DNA from: Pinisolibacter aquiterrae
GTDB taxonomy: Bacteria; Pseudomonadota; Alphaproteobacteria; Rhizobiales; Ancalomicrobiaceae
NCBI RefSeq assembly: GCF_019160155.1
Contig: NZ_JAFNIH010000051.1
Coordinates: forward strand, 1-64,000
Direction: 5' to 3'
Length of the DNA: 64,000 bases
The notes below the pieces were generated by a model that saw only the letters and a program-made list of their open reading frames with translations, was not told where the DNA came from and ran no database searches. Within the stretch, counting starts at the first letter, position 1. Every line of letters begins with the position of its first letter. The position numbers and the translations under genes are program-made. Shown piece after piece: positions 56,040 to 64,000 of this stretch.

Positions 56040-56435
56040 GGTCACCCCTCGAAAAAGCGAACTGGCAGGTTCGGATCACCAGGGGTCACGCGCTCGAAGA
56101 CGCTCGACGATCGACATCCTCCGCGTCTCGATCGCTCCCCCTCTCGGGACGAAGGCGATGATCGCGGGAAGATGGCGCCCCTGACACAGGGAGGCCCGTC
56201 TGTGGGCTCCCATCCGTCGGACGGTCGGTCGTCGTTGACCGCGCTCTTCAATACAAGAGCCGTGCCAAGCGCAGGGCGCCTTCGATAATTCCAATGTGAA
56301 CAATGAATTGAGCCGAATTCGCGGGGTTCCGCGACCCGCCGCGTGCGGCGCCTCTGCTCAATGCTGCATCAGCGAAGAGAGGCAGCCGGCTCATTTTTGA
56401 AGCATGCGAAACGGAGCGGCAGCGGCGTCGGCACG
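56040..56435. other. Upstream region of the nitrate operon
   Basis: A gap of about 400 bases between nrtA and the nitroreductase terminator. Apart from the sigma-54-like element at 56253-56267 I see no gene or repeat. Overlapping short minus-strand frames (56042-56303) have no family resemblance. Confidence 0.4.
56253..56267 (-). promoter_or_regulatory. Sigma-54-like promoter of the nitrate operon
   Basis: Minus-strand TGGCACGGCTCTTGT has a perfect -24 half but GT in place of GC at -12. It is about 215 bases upstream of nrtA. Nitrate operons are often NtrC/sigma-54 controlled; no clear NtrC site was found. Confidence 0.5.
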
Positions 56436-56461
56436 AAAAAAGGGAGGCGTCGCCGCCTCCC
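56436..56461 (-). terminator. Rho-independent terminator of the nitroreductase gene
   Basis: On the minus strand an 8-bp stem (GGGAGGCG/CGCCTCCC) is followed by six T, 30 bases after the stop. Confidence 0.9.
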
Positions 56462-56490
56462 TCGGGATCGTCGTCCGGCGCGCGGAGGAA

Positions 56491-57084
56491 TCAGGCGAAG
56501 GACGCCATTTCCTCGAAGGCGAGGCGCGGCGAGCGCGGGAACAGCTTCGCCGGATCGCCGTGGCCGATGTTCATCAGGAACAGCGACTTCGCCGAGCCGT
56601 CCGGGAAGAAGGCGGCATCGCAGACGGCGGCATCGAAGCCCCCCATCGGGCCGGTGTCGAGGCCGAGGCCGCGCAGGGCGAGCAGCAGATAGGCGGCCTG
56701 GAGGGCGGCGTTCATGCGGGCGACGCCCTCGGCGTGGGGCTGGCCGGCGAACCAGGAGCGGGCATCGGCATGGGGGAAGAGCTGGGGCAGCTTGTCGTAG
56801 AAGGCCGGGTCGAAGGCGAGGATCGCGGTGACCGGCGCCGACATGGTCTTGTCGAGGTTGCCGGGGGAGAGGCAGGGCTTCAGCCTCTCCTTGCCCTCGA
56901 CGCTCGACACGAAGACGACGCGCAGCGGCGAGCAGTTGGCGCTGGTCGGCCCCATCTTGGCGAGATCGACGGCCTGGCGCAGCAACGCGGGATCGACCGG
57001 CTCGGCGGACCAGCCGTTGTGGGTCCGGGCCTCACGGAACAAGAGGTCGAGCGCGGCGCCGTCGAGGGTGGGGGTAGAGGTCAT
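56491..57084 (-). CDS. Nitroreductase family protein, RutE/HadB-like
   Basis: A 197-residue FMN-dependent nitroreductase-fold protein. The flavin-binding N-terminus [11 protein letters not shown], the [16 protein letters not shown] motif (residues about 43-58) and the C-terminal [15 protein letters not shown] match the RutE (putative malonic semialdehyde reductase) group. There is no rut operon around it, so the role may be general quinone or aldehyde reduction. The ATG at 57084 gives the family's usual length of about 196 residues; a longer Arg/Lys-rich extension is less likely. Confidence 0.85.
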   Translation of the reverse strand: MTSTPTLDGAALDLLFREARTHNGWSAEPVDPALLRQAVDLAKMGPTSANCSPLRVVFVSSVEGKERLKPCLSPGNLDKTMSAPVTAILAFDPAFYDKLPQLFPHADARSWFAGQPHAEGVARMNAALQAAYLLLALRGLGLDTGPMGGFDAAVCDAAFFPDGSAKSLFLMNIGHGDPAKLFPRSPRLAFEEMASFA

Positions 57085-57229
57085 CGGATCTCGCTTTCTG
57101 TCCTTGCGGCGCGTGGCCACGGGAAGGCCGGCCCTGCGTCCGTCCGGTCGGTTCGGAGGTGATCATGCCGGGCGCGCGCCGCAAGGGGCGTTTCGTTCGA
57201 CACTGCGTTCGAGGATCGCGCCCGATCGC

Positions 57230-60200
57230 TCATCCCACCGACCGAGCCGCCGACCCCTCCGGCGCCAGTCGCGCCAGGAGGTCGGCCAAGGGTTCGGGCC
57301 GGGCGATGTGATAGCCCTGGGCCATGTCGACGCCGATCCGCGCCAGTTCCGTGAGCGTCGTCTCGTCCTCGACGAACTCGGCGATGGTGACGGCGCCGAT
57401 CTTGTGGCCGATGTCGTTGATGCTCTCGACGATGGCGCGGTCGACCGGATTGCCGGTGAGTTTGCGGACGAAGCTGCCGTCGATCTTGATGTAGTCGGCC
57501 GGGAACTGCTCGAGATAGGCGAAGGAGGAGAGACCGGCGCCGAAGTCGTCGAGCATGATCGCGTAGCCGGCGGCGCGCAGATCCTCGACCAGCCGGCCGG
57601 CGTGGGTGATGTTGTTGATCAGCGAGGTCTCGGTGATCTCGAAGCGCAGACGGTGCGGCGGCAGCGAGGAACTCTCCAGCGCCTCGGCGAGGAAGGCGAG
57701 AAGGCCGGGATCGTCGAGACTGTTGGCGGAGAGGTTGATCGACAGCGCGAGACGCGGCACCGCCAGGATGGCGTGGTCGAGATGATGGAGCACGCGGCGG
57801 ATCATCCAGCGGTCGATCGAGCCCATCAGGCCGTAGCGTTCGGCGGCGGGGATGAAGGCGCCGGGCGGCAGCAGCCGGCCGTCGTCGTCGATCATGCGCA
57901 CCAGCAGTTCGGCATGGCGATGGAGATGGCCACTCGGGCGCAGATCGCGGATCTCCTGGGCGTAGATCTCGAAGCGATCGGTGTCGAGGGCGGCGCGGAT
58001 GCCGGCGGCGGTGTGCAACTCGGCGTGATGGCGGCGGGCGTCGCCCTCGGAGACGTGGTAGACCGAGACCCGGTTGCGCCCGGCCGCCTTGGCGGCGTAG
58101 CAGGCGACGTCGGCCCGGCTCATCACGTCGGCGGCGAGCGGCGTCTCGGCGTCGAGACGGGCGATGCCGACCGAGGCGCCGACCTCGTAGACGCGACCGG
58201 CCCAGGAGAAGCGGATCCGGCCGATCTTCTCGATCAGGCGCTCGGCGATGGTGCGGGCGTCGTCGATGTCGCAATCGACCAGCAGGACGCCGAACTCGTC
58301 GCCGCCGAGGCGGGCGACGACGTCGTGGCGGCGCATCTGCTCGCGGATCAGGCGGCCGACCTCGCGCAGCAGCGCGTCGCCTGCGGCGTGGCCGGCGGTG
58401 TCGTTGATGATCTTGAAGCGATCGAGGTCGAGGAAGCAGAGCGCATGGACCGCGTCCTCGCCGGCCGCGTCGTTGCAATACTCGGTCAGCGTGTGCTCGA
58501 AGGCGGAGCGATTGCGCAGGCCGGTCAGCGCGTCGTGGGTGGCGAGCTGGGCGAGTTCCTTCTGGAGCGTGCGGGAGCGGGTCACGTCCTGGAACACCAG
58601 AACGGCGCCGAGCAGTTCGCCGTTGGCCTTGCAGACCGGCGAGGCGCTCGCTTCCACGTCGATGCGGGCGCCGGTGCGACCGATCAGGATGATCCCGTCC
58701 TTGTCGGCGATGCGCTCGCGGCTGGCGAGGGTCCGGGTGATCGGACAGGGCGCGACCTCGTCGTCGTCGCGCACCACCTGGAAGACGCTGCTGCAGGGGC
58801 GACCGAGGGCGAGGCTCGCCGACCAGCCGGTGAGGCCTTCGGCGATCGGATTGATGAAGGTGACGAGCCCTTGGGCGTCGGTGCAGATGACGCCGTCGCC
58901 GATCGAATGAAGGGTGATGCGCAGGCGCTCCTTCTCGTTCTGAAGGGCCTCGGTCAGGCGGCGGTTCTCGGTGATGTCGGTATGGGTGCCGATCATGCGC
59001 TGCGGGCGACCGTTCGCGTCGCGGGCGATCACCTTGCCGCGGTCGAGAATCCACAGCCAACTCCCGTCCTTGTGGCGCATGCGGAACTCGCATTCGAACT
59101 GCTCGGTCTCGCCGGCCAGATGGCGGTGTTCCTCGCGCAGCAGGTGCGGCAGGTCGTGGGGATGGATCAGCGCCAGCCAGGCGTCGCCCTCGCAGGAGAG
59201 TTCGCCCGGCTCGTAGCCGAGCATGCGCGACCACATCGGCGAATAGAACGTGTCGCGGCGGCGGTAGTCGTAGTCCCACACCCCCTGCCCGGCGCTCTCG
59301 AGGGCGAAGTTCCAGCGGCTCTCGGAGAGTTCCAGCTCCTGTTCGGTGCGCCGGCGCGCCTCGATGTCGTTCATCTGGGCGATCAGATAGAGCGCGCGGC
59401 CACTCCTCTCGTCGCGCACCAGGGAGACCGCGACGAAGACCCAGACCGGGGAGCCGTCCTTCTTGCGGAACTGCTTCTCGAGCGAGAATTCGGCGATCTC
59501 GCCACGGGCGAGGCGCGCGAAGCGGTCGTCCACCGCCTCCGGGCTCTCGCCGACGGTGATGTCGGCGGAGCGCAGGCCGATCAGTTCGTCCGGCGCGTAG
59601 TCGAGAAGCTCGCAGAGCGCGCGATTGACCGAGAAGCAGACGCCGTCGGTATCGAGCAGCGCCATGCCGAAGGGGGACTTCTGCATGGCGTCGCGGAAGT
59701 GGCGCTCGCTGGCGGCGATGCGGTTGCGTTCGCGCTCGAGATCGGCGCGCAGCAGCGACAACGACACCGGCACGGTCGCCAGCAGCGCCGAGGTCGCCAG
59801 GAACAGCGTCGCCTCGGACATGGCGATGACGTTGCCCGAAGCCCAGCGCGCCACCGCGACGGCTAACAACATGATCAGGGAGCAGATCGAGGCGCAGGGT
59901 CCGGGAAGGCGCAGGCCGGCGACGACCAGCGGCATCACCGCCACCGGCAGGAGATCCGACGCGGTGGCGACCGAGACCCAGACGATGGCGAGCGACAGGC
60001 TCAGGTGAGCGGCGGCCTCGAGCATCGCCTCGACCCGAAAGCGCCCACGACGGCGCAGGCGATTACCCAGTTCGCCGATCGAGAGCACGATCAGCGTGCC
60101 GGTGCTCTCGGCGACCCAGCGGCCCAACGCCAGGGTCATGGGATCGGTGCTCTGGAAACGGCCCACCACCAGCGCGGCGAGCACGCTCCCGGCGGCCGGC

Positions 60201-60601
60201 ACGACGATGCCGACCAGTCCGACGATGCGCACCCATTGAACGGGGGTGCGGTCCTCGTCCGGGGGGTTCTGCGTCGAGAGCAGGACGAGGCCGGCCAGGA
60301 CCTCGACCACTCCGACCAGCGCCAGCGGCCCGGCCTCGGCGAGGGAGACGCCGGCGAGACGATGCGCGAGGAGGCCGGAGGCGAAGACCGTCGCGGCGCC
60401 GACCAGCGTCATCCGGCCGGAGAAGCGCGTCATCGCCACGATCGCGAAGCCGGTGGCGAACCACGGCACGTCGGCGGAGGCGGCGACGTCGTCGAAGACC
60501 GTCGAGAGGACGGAGAGCGCGAGATGTCCGACCGCCAGCGCGGCGAGCATCCACGGGTGGGGTTCCCCAGCCCTCACGGGTCGATCGACGCGTCCCAACA
60601 C
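57230..60601 (-). CDS. Membrane PAS-PAS-PAS-GGDEF-EAL c-di-GMP protein
   Basis: A 1123-residue protein. Residues about 17-290 hold eight or so hydrophobic segments (MASE1-like sensor). Three PAS domains follow (starting near SERHFRDAMQKSPFG, SESRWNFALESAGQG and KERLRITLHSIGDG). The diguanylate cyclase motif is intact (RLGGDEFGVLL). The EAL domain has ELL in place of EAL, with conserved catalytic stretches RFEITETSLI, LDDFGAGLSS and IKIDGSFV. It probably makes or breaks c-di-GMP. The GTG at 60601 has AAGGAGAA nine bases upstream; a TTG at 60625 or ATG at 60550 are alternatives. It is diverged from the globin-coupled receptor. Confidence 0.9.
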   Translation of the reverse strand: MLGRVDRPVRAGEPHPWMLAALAVGHLALSVLSTVFDDVAASADVPWFATGFAIVAMTRFSGRMTLVGAATVFASGLLAHRLAGVSLAEAGPLALVGVVEVLAGLVLLSTQNPPDEDRTPVQWVRIVGLVGIVVPAAGSVLAALVVGRFQSTDPMTLALGRWVAESTGTLIVLSIGELGNRLRRRGRFRVEAMLEAAAHLSLSLAIVWVSVATASDLLPVAVMPLVVAGLRLPGPCASICSLIMLLAVAVARWASGNVIAMSEATLFLATSALLATVPVSLSLLRADLERERNRIAASERHFRDAMQKSPFGMALLDTDGVCFSVNRALCELLDYAPDELIGLRSADITVGESPEAVDDRFARLARGEIAEFSLEKQFRKKDGSPVWVFVAVSLVRDERSGRALYLIAQMNDIEARRRTEQELELSESRWNFALESAGQGVWDYDYRRRDTFYSPMWSRMLGYEPGELSCEGDAWLALIHPHDLPHLLREEHRHLAGETEQFECEFRMRHKDGSWLWILDRGKVIARDANGRPQRMIGTHTDITENRRLTEALQNEKERLRITLHSIGDGVICTDAQGLVTFINPIAEGLTGWSASLALGRPCSSVFQVVRDDDEVAPCPITRTLASRERIADKDGIILIGRTGARIDVEASASPVCKANGELLGAVLVFQDVTRSRTLQKELAQLATHDALTGLRNRSAFEHTLTEYCNDAAGEDAVHALCFLDLDRFKIINDTAGHAAGDALLREVGRLIREQMRRHDVVARLGGDEFGVLLVDCDIDDARTIAERLIEKIGRIRFSWAGRVYEVGASVGIARLDAETPLAADVMSRADVACYAAKAAGRNRVSVYHVSEGDARRHHAELHTAAGIRAALDTDRFEIYAQEIRDLRPSGHLHRHAELLVRMIDDDGRLLPPGAFIPAAERYGLMGSIDRWMIRRVLHHLDHAILAVPRLALSINLSANSLDDPGLLAFLAEALESSSLPPHRLRFEITETSLINNITHAGRLVEDLRAAGYAIMLDDFGAGLSSFAYLEQFPADYIKIDGSFVRKLTGNPVDRAIVESINDIGHKIGAVTIAEFVEDETTLTELARIGVDMAQGYHIARPEPLADLLARLAPEGSAARSVG

Positions 60602-60945
60602 CGAACAATTCTCCTTCGGGAACAAGCCCCTTCCCCGGCTCGCTCACCTTCTCTTGACATCCCTAATATTCGGTGAAGCCCACGACGTGCACAGCTCCGG
60701 CAAAAGCGGCGCGCAGACGCCCACCCTACTCGAGCAATACCTCGCCCTACGTCATGCCCCAACGTCAATGTATTCGGCAGACCCTTAACTCGATCTTAAT
60801 CATCCTTTTTCATGATGTTCGGAAAATCAACAAGTATACAATTCCTTCAAAGACGAAACCCGAGCAAAACCCCACCACCTTCGAGTAATCGACGATTACT
60901 CACACGCGGCGACGCGGGGTCGTGAAGCGCCGAGGAAATCGACGG
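60602..60945. promoter_or_regulatory. Divergent control region with 19-base palindrome
   Basis: The 344-base region between the c-di-GMP gene and the globin-coupled receptor is markedly AT-rich for this genome. GAGTAATCG-A-CGATTACTC at 60883-60901 is a perfect palindrome 45 bases before the receptor start, a likely operator. No gene is seen. Confidence 0.55.
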
Positions 60946-62319
60946 ATGACTGAGACTTCGACTTCGATCGACATCGCGCGGCGGTTGCGCCATGCGCGGA
61001 TCGACCAGACGACCTGCACGGACCTGCGCAGCGTGTGGACGCGGATCGAACCGGCTCTTCCGGCCATCCTCGAGCGCTTCTACGACCATGCGCGCGGCGA
61101 GCCGGAGCTCGCCCGTCTGATCGGGTCGCGGGCCGCCGATCTCGCGGGCGCGCAGAAGCGGCATTGGGCGCGGGTGTTCTCCGGCCGGTTCGACGACGAC
61201 TACGCGCAGTCGGTGGTGGCGATCGGCCGGGCTCATCATCGCATCGGCCTCGAGCCCCGCTGGTACATCGCCGGCTATCAGTTCGTCCTCAACGAGATCG
61301 TGACGCTGCTGATCACCGGGGCGGGCTGGCGCAAGGCGGCGCTCGCCCGGTCGATCATCGCGCTCAACAAGGCGGTTCTGCTCGACATGGATTTCGCGAT
61401 CTCGGTCTATCAGGACGTGCTGATCGAGGAGCGCAGCCGCCAGGGGCAGCATCTCGAGACCCAGATCTCGGCCTTCCGCTCGACCAGCGCGCTGATGCTC
61501 GACGGCGTTCGCGACAATTCCACCCGGATGGCGGGCACCGCCCACACCCTCACCAGCCTCGCCGAGGGCGCCAAGACCCAGGCCGGGAGCGCGTCGTCGG
61601 CGGCGCAGACGACCTCGTCGATGGTCTCGTCGGTGGCCTCGGCCTCGGAGGAACTGAACGCCTCGATCGAGGAGATCTCGCGTCAGATCTCGACGGCGAC
61701 CGGCATCGTCGAACACGCCAACGCCATGACCACCCAGATGGCCTCGGCGGTGTCGCGGCTGGCGGAATCGGGCAACAAGATCGGCACCGTCGTCGGACTG
61801 ATCCAGGCCATCGCCGCGCAGACCAATCTCTTGGCCCTCAACGCCACGATCGAGGCGGCGCGCGCCGGCGAGGCCGGGCGTGGCTTCGCGGTGGTCGCGG
61901 CGGAGGTGAAGAACCTCGCCGGACAGACGGCGCGCGCGACCGAGGAGATCTCGCTCCAGGTCGGCGACATCCAGACCGGCACCGGCGCGGCGGTCGACGC
62001 GATCGAGGAGATCGGCTCGATCATGCGCGACATCGGCGGCGTCACCGGCTCGATCGCCGCGGCGATCGAGGAACAGGGCGCGGTGACGCGCGACATCGCC
62101 CACTCGGTGGTCCAGGCGGCGGAGGGCACCGCGACGCTGGCGCGTTCGGTCGCCTCGGTGGAGACGGCGATCGGCGAGACCAGCCGCAACGCCGACGAGG
62201 TCAACGGCGCGGCGGCCGAGTTCGGCCGCCAATCGGCGGCGCTCGCCGACGCGGTGCGCGACTTCCTGGAGCGGCTGCACGACGAGGCCGCGACGGCACC
62301 GGCCCGCGCGCGGTCCTGA
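60946..62319 (+). CDS. Globin-coupled methyl-accepting chemotaxis protein (HemAT-like)
   Basis: A 457-residue soluble chemoreceptor. Residues about 10-165 form a sensor globin; the probable proximal histidine is H97 in [14 protein letters not shown], the usual globin-coupled-sensor motif. The C-terminal half is an MCP signalling domain with the tip [20 protein letters not shown] near residue 290. No transmembrane segment is seen. HemAT-type receptors sense oxygen for aerotaxis. It starts at the ATG at 60946 with GAGG upstream; a GTG at 60922 is in frame. It ends with the terminator at 62420-62448. Confidence 0.92.
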   Translation: MTETSTSIDIARRLRHARIDQTTCTDLRSVWTRIEPALPAILERFYDHARGEPELARLIGSRAADLAGAQKRHWARVFSGRFDDDYAQSVVAIGRAHHRIGLEPRWYIAGYQFVLNEIVTLLITGAGWRKAALARSIIALNKAVLLDMDFAISVYQDVLIEERSRQGQHLETQISAFRSTSALMLDGVRDNSTRMAGTAHTLTSLAEGAKTQAGSASSAAQTTSSMVSSVASASEELNASIEEISRQISTATGIVEHANAMTTQMASAVSRLAESGNKIGTVVGLIQAIAAQTNLLALNATIEAARAGEAGRGFAVVAAEVKNLAGQTARATEEISLQVGDIQTGTGAAVDAIEEIGSIMRDIGGVTGSIAAAIEEQGAVTRDIAHSVVQAAEGTATLARSVASVETAIGETSRNADEVNGAAAEFGRQSAALADAVRDFLERLHDEAATAPARARS

Positions 62320-62419
62320 TCCCGGCTCGCGACCGCGCGGCGCGCCCGCGTCGTCGCGTCTCGGCCGGAAACGGGACCCGCCCCTGGCGAGGGCGGCTCG
62401 GCACTCCCATATGCTCGAG

Positions 62420-62448
62420 GCGTCCGGCTCGCGAGCCGGACGCTTTTT
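62420..62448 (+). terminator. Rho-independent terminator of the globin-coupled receptor
   Basis: GCGTCCGGCTC/GAGCCGGACGC forms a perfect palindrome (62420-62443), followed by five T. It lies 100 bases after the receptor stop and 32 before the next gene. Confidence 0.92.
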
Positions 62449-62479
62449 CCGTTCTCACCGCCGTCTCGGACGAGGGACC

Positions 62480-63541
62480 ATGTCTCAGCTCTTCACACCA
62501 CTCACCATCGGCGATCTCGTTCTGCCCAATCGGGTGATCATGGCCCCCCTCACCCGGTGTCGCGCCGGTGAGGGACGCGTGCCGACCCCGTTGATGGCCG
62601 AATATTACACTCAACGCGCCGGCGCCGGCCTGATCCTGACGGAAGCCACCTCGGTGATGCCGATGGGCTGCGGCTATCCCGACACGCCCGGCCTGTGGTC
62701 GAAGGAGCAGATCGAGGGCTGGAAGGGCGTCACCAAGGCGGTGCATGCCGCCGGTGGGCGGATCTTCGCGCAGCTCTGGCACGTCGGGCGGATCTCCGAT
62801 CCGGTCCATCTGCACGGCGAGCTGCCGGTGGCGCCCTCGGCGGTGCGACCGGCGGGCCATCCGAGCCTGCTTCGGCCGATGCGCGAATACGTCACCCCGC
62901 GCGCGCTCGAGATCGAGGAGATCCCGGCCATCGTCGCGGCCTATGCGCGCGGCGCCCGCAACGCGCTCGAGGCCGGGTTCGACGGCGTCGAGATCCATGC
63001 TGCCAACGGCTATCTGATCGAACAGTTTCTCGCCACCAAGACCAATCTGCGCACCGACGACTTCGGCGGCGCGATCGAGAACCGGATGCGCTTCCTGCTC
63101 GAGGTCACCGACGCGGTGGTCGCGGTCGCCGGGGCGGGCCGGGTCGGCGTGCATCTGTCGCCGCGCTGCGACGCCAACGATTCCGGCAACGACGATTCGA
63201 TGGAACTCTTCCCCGTGGTGGCGCGCGAACTCGGCAAGCGCAAGCTCGCCTTCCTCTTCACCCGCGAGGCGGAGGGGCCGGATTCGCTGATGCCGATCCT
63301 GCGCAGCGAGTTCGGCGGGCCGGTGATCGCCAACGAGAAGTTCACCCCGGAGACCGCCGAGGCGGCGATCGCCGAGGGCCGCACCGACGCCGTCGCCTGG
63401 GGCAAGTTCTTCATCTCCAATCCCGACCTCCCCCGCCGTCTGAAGACCGGCGCGGCCTTCGCCCCCTTCGACATGACGACCTTCTACGGCGTCGGCGGCC
63501 TCGGCCCGAAGGGCTACACCGACTATCCCGCGCTCGGCTGA
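62480..63541 (+). CDS. Old yellow enzyme / alkene reductase (NemA-like)
   Basis: A 353-residue FMN-dependent ene-reductase. The N-terminus is LFTPLTIGDLVLPNRVIMAPLTR, the substrate-binding pair lies in EIHAANGYLIEQF (near residue 180), and the C-terminus has the WGKFFISNPDLP segment that completes the barrel. It reduces activated double bonds such as N-ethylmaleimide or enones with NAD(P)H. The ATG at 62480 has a GAGGG site; an upstream in-frame start would cross the terminator. Confidence 0.93.
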   Translation: MSQLFTPLTIGDLVLPNRVIMAPLTRCRAGEGRVPTPLMAEYYTQRAGAGLILTEATSVMPMGCGYPDTPGLWSKEQIEGWKGVTKAVHAAGGRIFAQLWHVGRISDPVHLHGELPVAPSAVRPAGHPSLLRPMREYVTPRALEIEEIPAIVAAYARGARNALEAGFDGVEIHAANGYLIEQFLATKTNLRTDDFGGAIENRMRFLLEVTDAVVAVAGAGRVGVHLSPRCDANDSGNDDSMELFPVVARELGKRKLAFLFTREAEGPDSLMPILRSEFGGPVIANEKFTPETAEAAIAEGRTDAVAWGKFFISNPDLPRRLKTGAAFAPFDMTTFYGVGGLGPKGYTDYPALG

Positions 63542-63634
63542 GCGCGGCGCGGCGCGACCCCACGAGACTCTCGCCGTCGCCGCGTTCCGGTCTATTGTGA
63601 CCGGCGGCGCGGCGACGACGGAGCGAGCGACGGG

Positions 63635-64000
63635 ATGACGGCGACGGGCGGCTACCGAATTCTGCACGGCGGGGAGAGCCACGTCTTCGCCGACCTCGCG
63701 ACCCTGATGGCCTGCGCCTCGCCACGCCGCTCCGGCGACGAACTGGCGGGGATCGCCGCCGCCACGGATCGGCGCCGGGTCGCGGCGCGCATGGCGCTGG
63801 CCGACCTGCCGCTCGCCACCTTCCTCGCCGAGCCGCTGATCCCCTACGAGGACGACGAGGTCACGCGCCTGATCCACGACGGCCACGACGCGGCGGCCTT
63901 CGCGCCGGTCGCCTCGCTGACGGTCGGTGAATTCCGCGAGTGGCTCCTCTCCTGGGAGGTCGACGCCGGCGTGCTCGCCCGGCTCGCGCCCGGCCTGACG
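63635..64000 (+). CDS. eutB: Ethanolamine ammonia-lyase large subunit EutB (5' part)
   Basis: The frame from the ATG at 63635 stays open to the window edge, giving 122 residues. It matches the EutB N-terminus: RSGDELAGIAAAT, then LIPYEDDEVTRLIHD and ASLTVGEFREWLLS. EutB with EutC cleaves ethanolamine to acetaldehyde and ammonia using adenosylcobalamin. Ammonia from ethanolamine would be another nitrogen source in this region, and the cobalamin dependence links it loosely to cobO/cobQ at the other end. The rest, including EutC, lies outside the window. Confidence 0.88.
   Translation, partial: MTATGGYRILHGGESHVFADLATLMACASPRRSGDELAGIAAATDRRRVAARMALADLPLATFLAEPLIPYEDDEVTRLIHDGHDAAAFAPVASLTVGEFREWLLSWEVDAGVLARLAPGLT

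Noticed and set aside
56828-59866. A 1012-codon plus-strand open frame opposite the GGDEF/EAL gene
   Set aside because: It is antisense to clear PAS/GGDEF/EAL coding sequence, has biased composition and no start context.

Overview
The window reads as a chromosomal segment of a GC-rich alphaproteobacterium, most likely a free-living diazotroph of the Rhizobiales (Hyphomicrobiales), for instance a Pleomorphomonas/Oharaeibacter-like organism. That placement is inferred from the nif gene order (nifENX-DUF269-DUF683-fdxB-nifQ; nifB-fdxN-LRV-nifZ-nifT), the fixABCX operon, the FeSII-type ferredoxin and an alphaproteobacterial MmgR-like sRNA. No rRNA, tRNA, CRISPR array, insertion sequence or phage gene was recognised.

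Layout. 1-1.2 kb: a YjhX/YjhQ-like toxin/acetyltransferase pair. 1.2-3.3 kb: cobQ and cobO. 3.4-7.2 kb: fixABCX, the electron-bifurcating ETF complex that reduces ferredoxin or flavodoxin for nitrogenase. 7.3-9.2 kb: a DsbA-like oxidoreductase, an XRE-cupin regulator and a GNAT. 9.2-11.2 kb: lysR and yeiH. 11.4-22.3 kb (minus strand): two nif operons, iscA-nifU-nifS-nifV-cysE-nifW and nifE-nifN-nifX-DUF269-DUF683-fdxB-nifQ. 22.6-25.5 kb: an MFS transporter, a small membrane protein and a K+ channel. 25.7-30.0 kb: nifHDK. 30.7-31.7 kb: a divergent FeSII-type ferredoxin plus a ferritin-like protein. 31.8-37.2 kb: nifB-fdxN-LRV-nifZ-nifT-SIR2-SDH-L. 37.5-40.5 kb: group III truncated haemoglobin, an MmgR-like sRNA and an aerotaxis pair (PAS protein plus MCP-PilZ). 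40.6-45.0 kb: an RND efflux pair. 45.1-56.0 kb: nitrate uptake and assimilation (nrtA, nrtB, fused nrtCD, GAF protein, nirB, nirD, nasA). 56.5-63.5 kb: a nitroreductase, a PAS/GGDEF/EAL protein, a globin-coupled chemoreceptor and an old yellow enzyme. The window ends inside eutB.

Regulation. Six NifA-type enhancers (TGT-N10-ACA) can be read, all sharing an extended core close to TGTCGC-N4-CCGACA. Each lies near a sigma-54 -24/-12 element, serving fixA, iscA, nifE, nifH, the FeSII gene and nifB. Two depart from the norm: the nifE enhancer sits in the transcribed leader inside a hairpin, and the nifH promoter has GA instead of GC at -12. nifA, rpoN and the molybdate transporter are not in the window.

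Together the genes cover nitrogenase structure (nifHDK), FeMo-co synthesis (nifB, E, N, X, Q, V), Fe-S assembly (iscA, nifU, nifS, cysE), electron supply (fixABCX, fdxN, fdxB), oxygen protection and sensing (FeSII, ferritin-like protein, truncated globin, Aer-like pair, globin-coupled MCP) and the alternative nitrogen source nitrate. The best leads for new biology are the MmgR-like sRNA, the SIR2 and SDH-L genes in the nifB operon, the two-gene Aer with a PilZ tail, the leader-located nifE enhancer and the tandem-GAF gene in the nitrate operon.
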